Source: Marinimicrobium alkaliphilum
Lineage (GTDB): Bacteria > Pseudomonadota > Gammaproteobacteria > Pseudomonadales > Cellvibrionaceae
Assembly: GCF_003259155.1 (NCBI RefSeq)
Contig: NZ_QGMQ01000002.1
Coordinates: 34,925-98,924 of the forward strand
DNA: 64,000 nt
Direction: 5' to 3'
Shown here: positions 38,424 through 48,881 of the stretch, one piece after another
Layout: the number at the start of each line of letters is the position of its first letter
Numbering within the stretch: position 1 is the first letter of the stretch
The notes under the pieces: generated by a model
Told to the model about the DNA's origin: nothing
Database searches by the model: none
What the model saw: only the letters and a program-made list of their open reading frames with translations
Position numbers and translations under genes: made by a program

Positions 38424-38531
38424 GCCGAAGGCGATAGGGTGAAGCCCAGCAGGGTGGAGCCAAGCCGTGTGCGACGCACCGTGTCAAGAACAGGTGGAGC
38501 GCCGCAAGGCGATATGGTGGGCCCAGCAGGA
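38424..38531. repeat. Imperfect direct repeat overlapping the 3' end of the tRNA gene
   Basis: The segment 38424-38454 (CCGAAGGCGATAGGGTG, then GCCCAGCAGG) is repeated imperfectly at 38501-38531, where it covers the 3' end of the minus-strand tRNA. The offset is 77 bp, equal to the tRNA length, although the sequence between is not tRNA-like. It could be an attachment-site-like scar or a partial duplication. Confidence 0.5.
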
Positions 38532-38591
38532 CTTGAACCTGCGACCAATCGATTATGAGTCGACTGCTCTAACCAGCTGAGCTATAGGCCC
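38515..38591 (-). tRNA. tRNA with CAU anticodon, probably tRNA-Ile2
   Basis: A 77-nt tRNA including encoded CCA. The acceptor stem is GGGCCTA, the D arm AGCTCAGCTGGTTAGAGC, the anticodon loop CTCATAA (CAU), and the T arm CAGGTTCAAGTCCTG. A CAU tRNA next to rpoD is tRNA-Ile2 in Pseudomonas, where the anticodon C is changed to lysidine to read AUA. Elongator Met cannot be fully excluded by eye. Confidence 0.9.
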
Positions 38592-38607
38592 GTAAAAAAG
38601 AGGCCGC

Positions 38608-38636
38608 ATTATAAGGCCACCGGCGGGCGGTGGCCA
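38608..38636 (-). promoter_or_regulatory. Promoter of the tRNA(CAU) gene
   Basis: On the minus strand TGGCCA and TATAAT are separated by 17 bp, and the -10 ends 16 bp before the mature tRNA 5' end. The tRNA can therefore be transcribed independently of rpoD. Confidence 0.6.
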
Positions 38637-38642
38637 GCGGCA

Positions 38643-38659
38643 GGCCCGCAGTGCGGGCC
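38643..38659 (-). terminator. Possible rpoD 3' hairpin
   Basis: A stem GGCCCGC / GCGGGCC with a 3-nt loop, 5 bp after the rpoD stop. There is no T-run, so it may be a stabilising hairpin or a weak terminator. Confidence 0.4.
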
Positions 38660-38664
38660 GGAGG

Positions 38665-40512
<1,848 letters not shown>

Positions 40513-40593
40513 TCGGTACCCTGTAACGTGTGGAGGTGATAGAAATGCAAAGCGCGCGATTATAACGTAACTATTGGCCCGGATTCCATAAAA

Positions 40594-42630
40594 TCAACCC
40601 TCGGGGGTGATTTTACCGGCCAGTGCCTGGTCGACCAGCTGCTTTTTTTCCTCGGCGCTGAGCTGGCCGAAATCGGCCTGCTTGAGCCGTGCCAGCGACG
40701 CCTGTCGGCGCTCCTCGCTCAGTTGTCGGCGCAATCCGGTCAGGCAGTCGCGCAATGCGCTGGCGGCGTCGTACTCGGCCTTGGCGGCCTTATCCGGCCG
40801 GGGCCGGGCTATGGCGCTGGCGGCAGCCAAAAGGTCGTGACCGGCAATCGCCGCCAGGGTTTCAGTGGCGTCTGGCCCGTAGGTGCCCTGCCAGAAGCCG
40901 ATGATATGCGAGAGCCGGTAGTGGGGGCGTTCGCGCAGTAGGGCCAGGAGTTGGCGCAGTTGCACCAGCTCGGGCTCGTCCCGGGCCAGTGCTTCGTCCA
41001 GATCGCCCAGCTCAAGCTCGGCCGCCAGCGCCGGGTGAGCCAAGAGTAGCCCAAGGGCCTTGCGCGCTGGTCGAAGCAAGTACTTACTTGGTGCGCGGGC
41101 CTCGGCTTCCGGGGCGAACGGGTTATCTGGCAGGCCCTCGAAGTAACCGTCGTAATCCGGTGGCGGCTCGTCGGCCGCGCCTTCCGGTCGGTCGGGAGCA
41201 AGGGCCCCGGGGCCCGGATCGTCGGTGTGCAGTGGCGCAGCCGGCGGTGCACTCGGGCGCGCTTCTGAAGGCGCGGGCGTTTCCGGTGCGGGCGTTTCCG
41301 GTGCGGGCGGGCTGGCCCGGTTCGTCGACGCGCTGATCAGCTCCTGCAGTGTACGCCGGTTGAGGCCGGTGCGGGTCGCGAGGCTGTCGAACATCAATTC
41401 CCGGAACACACCTTTGGGCAATTTTGCCAGCATAGGGGCGGCCCGTTTACTGAGCGTAGCGCGCCCGTCCATGGAGCGTATATTCAAATCTTCTGACACC
41501 GCATCGAACAAAAAGTCTTCCAGCGGCACGGCCAGCTCGATCATGTGGGTGAACTTGTCCGGTCCGATCTGGCGCACCAGGGTATCCGGGTCTTCGCCGT
41601 CGGGCAAAAACAGGAACTTGACCGTGCGCCCATCCTCCATCACTGGCAGCGCGCTTTCCAGCGCACGCAGGGCCGCGTTGCGACCCGCCTTGTCGCCGTC
41701 AAAGCAGAAAACGACTTCTTGCGTGTAGCGGAAGGCCCGACGCAGGTGGTCCTCGCCGCAGGCCGTGCCCAGGGTGGCAACGCCATAGCGGATGCCGAAC
41801 TGGGCCAGGCTGACCACGTCCATGTAGCCTTCGACCACGAGCAGGCGCGGCAGGCTGCGGTAGGCCAGGCGCGCTTCGAACAGCCCGTAGAGCTCCTGGC
41901 CCTTGTGAAACACCGGGGTTTCCGGGGAGTTCAGGTACTTGGGCTTGTCGTCGCCCAGCACCCGGCCACCGAAGCCGATGACCCGCCCACGGGTGTCGCG
42001 GATGGGGAACATGATCCGGTGGCGAAAGCGGTCGTAGAGTTTTTTCTGCTCGGCCTGGTGAATGAGCATGCCGCCGTCGATCAGCAGTTGCTTGTCTTCC
42101 TCGGTCTGCGCCAGGGCCTTGAGCAGGTTGTCCCAGCCCGGGGGAGCAAAGCCGACGCCATAATCCTTGGCTGTGCGCCCGTCGAGCCCGCGGCGCTTGA
42201 GGTAGTCCACGGCCTTTTGGCGGCTGGGGTGGTGACGCAACTGATTCTGGTAGTAGTCGTCGGCCTTCTCCAGCAGCGTGTAAATGTTCTTTTTCTGCTC
42301 GGCGCGCTGCTCCTGAGCGGCGCTGCGTTCTTCCCGGGGCACTTCGAGCCCGGCGACTCGGGCCAGGCTGTCCACGGCGTCGGGAAAGCTCAGGCGCTCG
42401 TATTCCATCAAAAAACCGATGGCGTTGCCGCTCGCGCCGCAGCCAAAGCAGTAGTAGAACTGTTTGTCCTGACTGACGGTGAAGGAGGGGGTCTTTTCGT
42501 CGTGAAACGGGCAGCAGGCGCTGTAGTTCTTGCCGGTCTTCTTCAGCTTGACGCGATGATCCACAACCTCGACGATATCGAGGCGGTCGAGCAGGTCGTC
42601 GACAAAGTTTTGTGGAATCAGGCCGGCCAT
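40594..42630 (-). CDS. dnaG: DNA primase DnaG
   Basis: A 678-residue primase. The N-terminal zinc-binding domain (CPFHDEKTPSF and YCFGCGASGN) is followed by the catalytic core with the TOPRIM motif LVVEGYMDVVSLAQFGI and the acidic DGDKAGRNA. A long Pro/Ala-rich linker (about 435-510, with repeated PAPET) leads to the C-terminal DnaB-binding domain. The linker makes it longer than E. coli DnaG. It lies 81 bp upstream of rpoD. Confidence 0.97.
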   Translation of the reverse strand: MAGLIPQNFVDDLLDRLDIVEVVDHRVKLKKTGKNYSACCPFHDEKTPSFTVSQDKQFYYCFGCGASGNAIGFLMEYERLSFPDAVDSLARVAGLEVPREERSAAQEQRAEQKKNIYTLLEKADDYYQNQLRHHPSRQKAVDYLKRRGLDGRTAKDYGVGFAPPGWDNLLKALAQTEEDKQLLIDGGMLIHQAEQKKLYDRFRHRIMFPIRDTRGRVIGFGGRVLGDDKPKYLNSPETPVFHKGQELYGLFEARLAYRSLPRLLVVEGYMDVVSLAQFGIRYGVATLGTACGEDHLRRAFRYTQEVVFCFDGDKAGRNAALRALESALPVMEDGRTVKFLFLPDGEDPDTLVRQIGPDKFTHMIELAVPLEDFLFDAVSEDLNIRSMDGRATLSKRAAPMLAKLPKGVFRELMFDSLATRTGLNRRTLQELISASTNRASPPAPETPAPETPAPSEARPSAPPAAPLHTDDPGPGALAPDRPEGAADEPPPDYDGYFEGLPDNPFAPEAEARAPSKYLLRPARKALGLLLAHPALAAELELGDLDEALARDEPELVQLRQLLALLRERPHYRLSHIIGFWQGTYGPDATETLAAIAGHDLLAAASAIARPRPDKAAKAEYDAASALRDCLTGLRRQLSEERRQASLARLKQADFGQLSAEEKKQLVDQALAGKITPEG

Positions 42631-42725
42631 AGTGTCGTCACAAAATTGCGTCGAGGAAAGGACGTCGGGTTATTGTGTCATAAAGTGACCAGCGGCGCTC
42701 TGGTGCAGTGGCCGCGGGGGAGGGA

Positions 42726-43178
42726 TCAGCCGAGTTTGGCTTTGATGCGCTTGCTGACCTCGGCCATATCGGCGCGCCCCTGCATCTGAGGCTTGAGCTG
42801 GCTCATTACCTGACCCATCTCGCGCATAGTGCTGGCGCCGCTGGAGACGATAGCGGCGTCGATCATCCGGTCGATGTCTTCGAGGCTCAGGGGTTGGGGG
42901 AGAAATTCCTGAATGACGCCGATCTCGAAGCGTTCCTGAGCGGCGAGCTCCTCGCGACCGGCATCGATATACTGCTGGGCAGAATCGCGCCGCTGCTTGA
43001 GCATCTTGTCGAGCACAGCCAGCACCCGAGCGTCATCCAGTTCGATGCGCTCGTCCACTTCGATGCGTTTGAACTCCGCCATAGTCAGACGCAGGACACC
43101 CAGGCGCTCTTTTTCTTTGGCGCGCATGGCATCCTTAACGGCGGCGTTGATCTGTGCTTTTAGCTCAGAGCCGGACAT
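42726..43178 (-). CDS. yqeY: GatB/YqeY domain protein
   Basis: A 150-residue mostly helical protein of the GatB/YqeY family, sharing the C-terminal domain of the GatB amidotransferase subunit. Motifs are KERLGVLRLTMAEFK and MGQVMSQLKPQMQGRADM. Its cellular role is unclear, with a tRNA-linked function suggested by the fold. ATG 43178 has GGGAG upstream; the frame runs to 43235. It sits between rpsU and dnaG, as in Pseudomonas. Confidence 0.92.
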   Translation of the reverse strand: MSGSELKAQINAAVKDAMRAKEKERLGVLRLTMAEFKRIEVDERIELDDARVLAVLDKMLKQRRDSAQQYIDAGREELAAQERFEIGVIQEFLPQPLSLEDIDRMIDAAIVSSGASTMREMGQVMSQLKPQMQGRADMAEVSKRIKAKLG

Positions 43179-43235
43179 GGGGCTGCTCCCGAGGGCAAAA
43201 TTGACCGGGGCGGGCGCTGAGTGGCCCGCACCCAA

Positions 43236-43451
43236 TCAATACAGGCGCTGAAACTTCTTGGTTTCGCGCTGGAGTTTCTTGGCGTGACGCTTAACGGCAG
43301 CTGCACGCTCGCGCTTACGCACGGAGGTGGGCTTCTCGTAAAACTCACGGCCGCGAACTTCGGCCAAAATGCCGGCTTTTTCGCAAGAACGCTTGAAACG
43401 GCGCAGGGCTACGTCAAACGGCTCGTTGTCTTTAATCTTTACTGAAGGCAT
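43236..43451 (-). CDS. rpsU: 30S ribosomal protein S21
   Basis: A 71-residue, very basic small-subunit protein that helps initiation. Its sequence ([18 protein letters not shown], then [13 protein letters not shown]) matches S21 fully in length. It is the first gene of the operon with yqeY, dnaG and rpoD. A weak hairpin (GCGGGC/GCCCGC, 43210-43229) follows it, in the position of the partial terminator known between rpsU and dnaG in E. coli. Confidence 0.98.
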   Translation of the reverse strand: MPSVKIKDNEPFDVALRRFKRSCEKAGILAEVRGREFYEKPTSVRKRERAAAVKRHAKKLQRETKKFQRLY

Positions 43452-43524
43452 GCTTTTACCTTTACTGGGTCAATTCAGCCCGCCGTTGCCTCGAGTTGTA
43501 CGGTCGGGTTCCTAAGGGGCGCAG

Positions 43525-43553
43525 ATTCTAACCATTTACCGTGCCCGCTGCAA
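43525..43553 (-). promoter_or_regulatory. Promoter of rpsU-yqeY-dnaG-rpoD
   Basis: On the minus strand TTGCAG and TAGAAT are separated by 17 bp, placing transcription start about 65-70 bp ahead of the rpsU ATG. It shares the divergent region with tsaD. Confidence 0.5.
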
Positions 43554-43670
43554 CTGTCAATTGTACTCCAGGTAACAAATCCTTTGGGCACTGGCGGGTG
43601 GCGCCGCGCGCCTTTATCATACGCCCCTTTCTTTCAGGCATTCTGTCAGGGTTTGGCAAGGGGCAAAGCT

Positions 43671-44699
43671 ATGCGCGTACTGGGTATCGAAACCTCCTGC
43701 GACGAGACCGGGGTCGCCATTTACGATGGCGAGCGGGGTCTGCTGGCGCACGCCCTTTACAGTCAGATCGACCTGCATGCTGAGTATGGTGGCGTGGTGC
43801 CCGAACTGGCCTCGCGCGACCATGTGCGCAAGCTGTTGCCCCTGATTGAGCAGGTGATGGCCGAGTGTGGCTCCCAAAAGGAAGATATAGACGCCATTTG
43901 CTACACCGCGGGCCCGGGTTTGATCGGTGCCCTGATGGTGGGGGCATCCCTCGGGCGCGCCCTTGCGTATGCTTGGGGGGTGCCGGCGGTGGGCGTCCAC
44001 CATATGGAGGGTCATCTGCTGGCGCCGATGCTGGAGGCGTCGCCGCCAGCGTTCCCGTTTGTGGCCCTGCTGGTCTCCGGTGGCCACACCCAGTTGGTGG
44101 CAGTAAAGGGTATTGGTCAGTACGAAATGCTGGGGGAATCCCTGGATGATGCGGCGGGCGAGGCCTTTGACAAGGCCGCCAAGATGCTCGACCTGGATTA
44201 CCCCGGTGGCCCGCATATTGCGCGCCTCGCCGAACGCGGTACGCCTGGGCGCTTCACCTTCCCCCGGCCCATGGTTGACCGGCCGGGGCTGGACTTCAGT
44301 TTTAGCGGGCTCAAGACCTACACCCTGAACACGGTGGCCGAGCATGCGCAGGTCGATGGCTTGCCCGACGAGCAGACCTGCGCGGACATCGCGCACGCCT
44401 TCCAGGAGGCGGTTGTGGGTACCCTGGCGATCAAATGCCGCCGGGCGCTGGAGCAAACCGGCCTGAAAACCCTGATTATCGCCGGGGGCGTGTCAGCCAA
44501 TACCCGCCTGCGGACGGAGCTGGAGGCCGCTCTGGGTAAAATCGGCGCGCGGGTGTACTACGCGCGCCCGGCGTTCTGTACCGACAATGGCGCCATGATC
44601 GCCTATGCGGGCTGCCAGCGTCTGATGGCGGGGCAGCGTGAGAGTCTGGCGGTGAACGTCAAGGCGCGCTGGCCGCTCGACAGCTTGCCGCCGCTGTAA
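43671..44699 (+). CDS. tsaD: tRNA N6-threonylcarbamoyladenosine transferase TsaD
   Basis: A 342-residue ASKHA-fold enzyme forming t6A37 on ANN-decoding tRNAs together with TsaB, TsaE and the TsaC product. The N-terminus [14 protein letters not shown], the metal site HHMEGHL and the segment [10 protein letters not shown] are diagnostic. ATG 43671 fits family length and has AAGGGG upstream; the open frame extends to 43584. It is divergent from rpsU, the usual arrangement. Confidence 0.97.
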   Translation: MRVLGIETSCDETGVAIYDGERGLLAHALYSQIDLHAEYGGVVPELASRDHVRKLLPLIEQVMAECGSQKEDIDAICYTAGPGLIGALMVGASLGRALAYAWGVPAVGVHHMEGHLLAPMLEASPPAFPFVALLVSGGHTQLVAVKGIGQYEMLGESLDDAAGEAFDKAAKMLDLDYPGGPHIARLAERGTPGRFTFPRPMVDRPGLDFSFSGLKTYTLNTVAEHAQVDGLPDEQTCADIAHAFQEAVVGTLAIKCRRALEQTGLKTLIIAGGVSANTRLRTELEAALGKIGARVYYARPAFCTDNGAMIAYAGCQRLMAGQRESLAVNVKARWPLDSLPPL

Positions 44700-44734
44700 T
44701 CAATGAAAGTAGTTTCCCCACAAGAGGCGCGTCT

Positions 44735-45094
44735 ATGGATATTGTGTATATCCGTGATTTACAGATCGAAACCATTATTGGCATTTATGATTGGGAGCGG
44801 CAGGTCAAGCAGACAGTGAGTTTGGACCTGGACATGGCGGCGGATATCCGCAAAGCCGCCGAGACCGACGACATCCAGTACGCGCTCAACTACAAGGCAG
44901 TGTCCAAACGCCTGATTGCCTATGTCGAAAACCGGGATGCCTTGCTGGTAGAATCATTGGCAGAAGAGGTGGCCGCGATTATCCGCAACGAGTTCGGCGT
45001 GCCCTGGGTGCGTCTGCGCTTGAGTAAGCCGGGTGCATTGCGTGGTGCGCGTGATGTGGGGCTGATTATCGAGCGGGGGGAAAAACCGCAATGA
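44735..45094 (+). CDS. folB: Dihydroneopterin aldolase
   Basis: A 119-residue tetrameric enzyme cleaving dihydroneopterin to the hydroxymethyl pterin used by FolK. Motifs include IGIYDWERQVKQ near residue 16, with Glu in the pterin pocket, and a C-terminal LRLSKPGALRGARDVG segment with the catalytic Lys. It overlaps folK by 4 bp, which implies coupled translation of consecutive enzymes. Confidence 0.95.
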   Translation: MDIVYIRDLQIETIIGIYDWERQVKQTVSLDLDMAADIRKAAETDDIQYALNYKAVSKRLIAYVENRDALLVESLAEEVAAIIRNEFGVPWVRLRLSKPGALRGARDVGLIIERGEKPQ

Positions 45095-45606
45095 CAGGGG
45101 TTTACCTGAGTCTGGGGAGCAACATGGCGCGCGAGCAGCATATTCTCGCGGCCCTTGATGCCCTGCGGGCCCAATTCGGTGAGCTGAGTATCTCCTCGGT
45201 GTTTGAAAGCGAGGCTGTGGGCTTCGACGGAAGCAATTTTTACAATTTGGTGGTGGGCATAGATACGGCGCTGTCCATTGCCGAATTGTCTGACGTTCTG
45301 AAAACCATAGAAGATGATAATGGCCGCTGTCGGAAAGGCCCGAAGTTCAGTTCCCGAACCCTGGATATCGATATTCTCACCTATGGCGACTTCGTCGGCT
45401 CCGAGGCCGGGGTAGATCTGCCGCGGGATGAAATTACCAAAAACGCCTTTGTGCTATGGCCCCTGGCGGAAATTGCCCCTGATACCCTCCACCCGGTCGC
45501 GGGCAAAGCCTATCGTCAGCTCTGGCTCGACTATGACAAAAACCGCCAGCGCCTGTGGCCGGTGGATTTTGTCTGGCAGGGGCAGGTGATTTCTTCCGCG
45601 CTTTAG
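45091..45606 (+). CDS. folK: 2-amino-4-hydroxy-6-hydroxymethyldihydropteridine pyrophosphokinase
   Basis: A 171-residue kinase moving pyrophosphate from ATP to the hydroxymethyl pterin, giving the substrate of FolP (encoded at 27283). It has the N-terminal YLSLGSNMAREQHI, the FYNLVVGIDT strand and the metal-binding RTLDIDILTYGD. Start is shared with the folB end (ATGA). It converges on the pteridine reductase gene with a 4-bp overlap. Confidence 0.95.
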   Translation: MTGVYLSLGSNMAREQHILAALDALRAQFGELSISSVFESEAVGFDGSNFYNLVVGIDTALSIAELSDVLKTIEDDNGRCRKGPKFSSRTLDIDILTYGDFVGSEAGVDLPRDEITKNAFVLWPLAEIAPDTLHPVAGKAYRQLWLDYDKNRQRLWPVDFVWQGQVISSAL

Positions 45607-46349
45607 CCTGCCAGCGAGCGACCACCGTCGACGGCGATAATTTGCCCGGTGATATAGGGTGCGTCGCGCACCAGAAACAAAATCGTCCGGGCAATGTCGT
45701 CCGGGTGTCCCTCCCGCCCCAGCGGTACTTTGTGCAGAATCCCCTGTTTGGCATCCTCGCTCATGTCGGCGTCACTTTCCGGCCACAGAATGGCGCCCGG
45801 TGCGATGCCATTGACGCGCACCTCGGGCGCGAGCTCGCGCGCCAGTGACTTGGTCAGCATGACGTTACCGGCTTTGGCGGCACAGTAAATCGGGTGTTGG
45901 CTCAGAGGTCGGTCGGCGTGAATATCCGCCATGTTGACGATGGTCCCGCCGCTGGCACGCAGGGCTGGTGCGAGCGCCTGGGCGAGAAAAAACGGCGCCT
46001 TGAGGTTGCTGTTGATCAGGTCGTCCCAGTGCGCCTCGGTGGCTTCGCCCACCGGCGTCGGAAAAAAGCTCGAGGCGTTGTTGATCAGCGCGTCCAGGCG
46101 CTGCCATTGGGCGAGCGCCGCACGCGCGAGTTGTTCGACGTCAGTCGATTGGTTCAGGTCAGCCTGAAGGGCCACGGCGGAATCCGGGCGCGTCCGGTTG
46201 AGGTCTGCCGCCAGTTGTTCGGCATCGTTGGCCGAGTGTCGGTAGTGCAGCACAATCCGGTAGCCGGCGGCGTGGAGCGTACGTGCGGTTTGCGCACCGA
46301 GGCGTTTGGCGCTGCCGGTAATCAGGGCGACGGGAATCACGTCAGTCAT
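45603..46349 (-). CDS. Short-chain dehydrogenase, pteridine-reductase type (FolM-like)
   Basis: A 248-residue Rossmann-fold reductase. The cofactor motif [13 protein letters not shown] has the Arg after Gly-x-x-x-Arg-x-Gly that marks pteridine reductases (PTR1, FolM), which prefer NADPH. Catalytic Tyr and Lys are in IYCAAKAGN. It probably reduces dihydromonapterin or dihydrofolate, which fits its place next to folB and folK. ATG 46349 has AAAGGA 8 bases upstream and overlaps the cca stop (ATGACTGA); ATG 46358 is an alternative. Confidence 0.85.
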   Translation of the reverse strand: MTDVIPVALITGSAKRLGAQTARTLHAAGYRIVLHYRHSANDAEQLAADLNRTRPDSAVALQADLNQSTDVEQLARAALAQWQRLDALINNASSFFPTPVGEATEAHWDDLINSNLKAPFFLAQALAPALRASGGTIVNMADIHADRPLSQHPIYCAAKAGNVMLTKSLARELAPEVRVNGIAPGAILWPESDADMSEDAKQGILHKVPLGREGHPDDIARTILFLVRDAPYITGQIIAVDGGRSLAG

Positions 46350-47574
46350 TGAGGGCATCCTTTGACAGGGTCTTTAACGCCAGCAGGCGTTCACGTTCAA
46401 GCGCGTCGCCCAGGTCTTTGCCGGACAAGCCGCGGGCGACCAAGTCCTTTACGTTGACGGCTTGGCACTGGCTCAACGCTTGGCGAAAAAGTTTTGCCTG
46501 GGGGTAGCTGCGGTCTTCAAACCCGGTGCGCCCCCGGGCGTCAGCTTCGCAGGCCAACAGGAACTGCTCAAAACGCCCAGGGCGGCGCAAGGCGTCGGTA
46601 CGTTTGAGCACCTTGAGCAGGGTAGCCGGCTTCAGCTCGGCGGCCCGGTGGCAGTGCAGGTGAAATTCGCTCACCAGCAGCGCCAGTTCCCGGTAGTCTT
46701 TGGGAACGCTCAAGCGTTCGCACAGCGCCCGCACCAGCGGCAGGCCCCTGGTTTCGTGACCAATATGACGAGGCCATTCACTTTGCGGTGTCACACCTTT
46801 GCCCAAATCGTGGGTCAGGGCGGCAAAGCGCACCTGGGTGTCGTCGCTCAGGCGTGCGGCCTGCTCGAGTACCATCAGGGTGTGAATGCCGGTGTCGATT
46901 TCCGGGTGGTACTCGGCTCGCTGGGGGACGCCAAAAAGCGCGTCGACTTCCGGCATCAGTCGGGCCAGGGCGCCGCACTCGCGCAGCGCTGAGATATACA
47001 CCTGCGGCTGGGCTTCACCCAGGGCGCGCTCGGTTTCTTTCCAGACCCGCTCGGGCACCAGGTGGTCCACTTCTCCCGCGGCGACGATGTCGCGCATGAG
47101 CGTGGCCGTTTCCTTGGCGATGGTAAACCCCAGGTGGGCGTAGCGGGCGGCAAAGCGTGCAACCCGCACGACCCGTAGAGGATCTTCCACAAAGGCCGGA
47201 GACACGTGGCGCAGGACTTTTGCGGCGAGGTCGGCCTGTCCACCCCAGGGGTCGATCACGCGCCCCTGGTCGTCTTCGGCCATGGCGTTGATGGTCAGGT
47301 CCCGGCGTTGCAGGTCCTGCTCCAGAGTGACATCCGGTGCGCAGTGGAAGGTGAAGCCGCCGTAGCCGTGACCGCTTTTGCGCTCGGTGCGCGCCAGGGC
47401 GTACTCCTCTCTGGTTTCCGGATGCAGAAACACCGGGAAGTCCTTGCCCACGGGTTTAAAACCCTGAGCCTGCAGGGTATCCGGTTGAGCGCCGACCACC
47501 ACCCAATCATTTTCGTGATGGGGGTAACCCAACAGCTTGTCGCGCACGGCGCCACCAACTCGATAGATCTGCAT
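46342..47574 (-). CDS. cca: Multifunctional CCA tRNA nucleotidyltransferase
   Basis: A 410-residue enzyme that adds or repairs the CCA end of tRNAs. The N-terminal nucleotidyltransferase has [13 protein letters not shown], the catalytic [10 protein letters not shown] follows, and a C-terminal HD domain (HTLMVLEQA and ALTHDLGKG) gives phosphatase/phosphodiesterase activity, as in E. coli. The length equals that bacterial form. It shares a transcript with the downstream pteridine reductase gene. Confidence 0.96.
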   Translation of the reverse strand: MQIYRVGGAVRDKLLGYPHHENDWVVVGAQPDTLQAQGFKPVGKDFPVFLHPETREEYALARTERKSGHGYGGFTFHCAPDVTLEQDLQRRDLTINAMAEDDQGRVIDPWGGQADLAAKVLRHVSPAFVEDPLRVVRVARFAARYAHLGFTIAKETATLMRDIVAAGEVDHLVPERVWKETERALGEAQPQVYISALRECGALARLMPEVDALFGVPQRAEYHPEIDTGIHTLMVLEQAARLSDDTQVRFAALTHDLGKGVTPQSEWPRHIGHETRGLPLVRALCERLSVPKDYRELALLVSEFHLHCHRAAELKPATLLKVLKRTDALRRPGRFEQFLLACEADARGRTGFEDRSYPQAKLFRQALSQCQAVNVKDLVARGLSGKDLGDALERERLLALKTLSKDALND

Positions 47575-47616
47575 GGTTTTCGTCTGAATCCACTCTTTTC
47601 TGAAAAGACGATGAGT

Positions 47617-47647
47617 TTGACATAAAAAAGCGCGATCTGCTTATTGT
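47617..47647 (+). promoter_or_regulatory. Candidate promoter of the leader-EamA transcript
   Basis: A perfect -35, TTGACA (47617-47622), is followed after 18-19 bp by TTATTG/TATTGT, a weak -10. It would start transcription near 47655, about 70 nt before the leader ORF. Confidence 0.45.
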
Positions 47648-47727
47648 TGGCGGCTGCCGATTGTTTTAGACTCAGTGAACTCGGGGCCGCTTTCGCGAGC
47701 GCCGCCGTTCTCTGAACTGATTTGACC

Positions 47728-47838
47728 ATGAGCTACCCCATGAACTGTATGACCCCAGTGATTCGTTCCGTCGCACTGCACGCCCTATGGCGCGCGGTGG
47801 TGCGTGCACGTGGGCTGCGGCAGGGGATTTGGCAATGA
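47728..47838 (+). CDS. Putative 36-codon leader peptide of an attenuator
   Basis: ATG 47728 to TGA 47836-47838 encodes 36 residues: three Met, five Arg, two Trp (codons 21 and 35) and Cys7. The frame is too short for most gene callers. Its codons 29-33 overlap the 5' arm of a predicted antiterminator (47814-47826), and the stop is 31 nt ahead of an intrinsic terminator, the layout of amino-acid attenuators. The Shine-Dalgarno sequence is poor. No known leader peptide was recognised, and the controlling amino acid, if any, is not obvious. Confidence 0.5.
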   Translation: MSYPMNCMTPVIRSVALHALWRAVVRARGLRQGIWQ

Positions 47839-47900
47839 GTTTCAGTGATACCTGATTGAATTTACCCCAAGCCGCAGCGCCAACCGCCTGCGGCTTTTTT
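47814..47900 (+). promoter_or_regulatory. Predicted attenuator: antiterminator versus terminator
   Basis: Two exclusive structures share one strand. The terminator pairs AAGCCGCAG (47869-47877) with CTGCGGCTT (47888-47896) and runs into T residues. The antiterminator pairs GCTGCGGC (47814-47821) with GCCGCAGC (47871-47878), extended by GGGG (47823-47826) with CCCC (47865-47868). A ribosome finishing the leader ORF would cover the 47814 arm and favour termination; an earlier stall would favour readthrough into the transporter gene. Confidence 0.6.
47869..47900 (+). terminator. Rho-independent terminator upstream of the EamA transporter gene
   Basis: A 9-bp stem AAGCCGCAG/CTGCGGCTT with a 10-nt loop and a T-rich tail, placed 58 bp ahead of the transporter start. 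Nothing convincing upstream on the plus strand other than the leader ORF needs terminating. Confidence 0.9.
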
Positions 47901-47957
47901 GTTTTTCCTTCCTCAAAAATCCCGCCGGCGGTACGCGCTCACAACAGGATGTGTGTC

Positions 47958-48881
47958 ATGACGATCGCAATTGGATTTATTTTGGTGATACTGATTTGGG
48001 CCACTACGCCGCTCAGTATTCAATGGAGCAGTGACAGCCTGAGTTTTGTCGCCGCCGCCAGCGCCCGCATGGTGTTGGCGTTGGTGCTCGCCCTGATTAT
48101 TAATGCCTTGTTTAACCGGCCGGCGCTGTTTGCTCAACCCGGTGCCTGGAAGGTCTATCTGGCGGCGGCGATCGGCATCTTTCCCAATATGCCCCTGGTG
48201 TACTGGTCCGCGCAGTTTATTCCCTCTGGTGTCATTGCCGTGGTGTTCGCACTCTCGCCTTTTGTCACCGGTTTGATGACCTTGCTGATTCTGCGTCAGA
48301 ACCCGTTTACCCGCCGTCGGGTCCTGGCCCTGGTGGTGGCGGTCGCCGGTTTGGCGGTGATTTTTTCCGAGCAATGGCGCATTGATGTGCAAGCGGCCAT
48401 CGGCATGTTGGGCATTCTCGGGTCGAGTGTGCTTTTTTCGTTCAGCAGTGTCTCGCTCAAGCGTCTGAATACGACGGTGGACCCTTTCAATCAGGCTGCG
48501 GGCGCTCTGCTGTTTGCCGTGCCGGGGTTACTGCTGTGCTGGTGGTTGCTCGATGGCGCGGCGCCCGAGGCGGTATCGGTCAAATCCGCTGGTGCGGTGG
48601 TTTATTTGGCGGTGATGGGGTCGCTGGTGGGTTTTACCCTGTTCTTCTATGTGCTCAAACACACCTCGGCCAGCGCGGTGTCGCTCACCACCTTGATAAC
48701 CCCGGTGCTGGCGTTGCTGCTTGGTGCCTGGGTGGCGGGCGAGAGGCTGACCTTGTCAGTCTTGATCGGATCAGTATTGGTACTGGTGGCGTTGACCGTG
48801 TATCTGGAATTCTCGCCCAGACAGTGGTTGCAGCGCCGTGGTAAGCGGCGCCAATCATCGACAGAATTGGCGCTGAAATAG
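47958..48881 (+). CDS. EamA/DMT-family transporter
   Basis: A 307-residue integral membrane protein with about ten hydrophobic helices in two EamA repeats, as in the drug/metabolite transporters that export amino acids or metabolites. Recognisable parts are the first helix (IGFILVILIWATTPLSIQW), VYWSAQFIPSG in the first repeat, and LTTLITPVLALLLGAW in the second. ATG 47958 is preferred because AGGA lies 9 bases upstream; ATG 47949 is possible. The upstream attenuator suggests control by an amino acid or by translation state. Substrate not identified. Confidence 0.88.
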   Translation: MTIAIGFILVILIWATTPLSIQWSSDSLSFVAAASARMVLALVLALIINALFNRPALFAQPGAWKVYLAAAIGIFPNMPLVYWSAQFIPSGVIAVVFALSPFVTGLMTLLILRQNPFTRRRVLALVVAVAGLAVIFSEQWRIDVQAAIGMLGILGSSVLFSFSSVSLKRLNTTVDPFNQAAGALLFAVPGLLLCWWLLDGAAPEAVSVKSAGAVVYLAVMGSLVGFTLFFYVLKHTSASAVSLTTLITPVLALLLGAWVAGERLTLSVLIGSVLVLVALTVYLEFSPRQWLQRRGKRRQSSTELALK

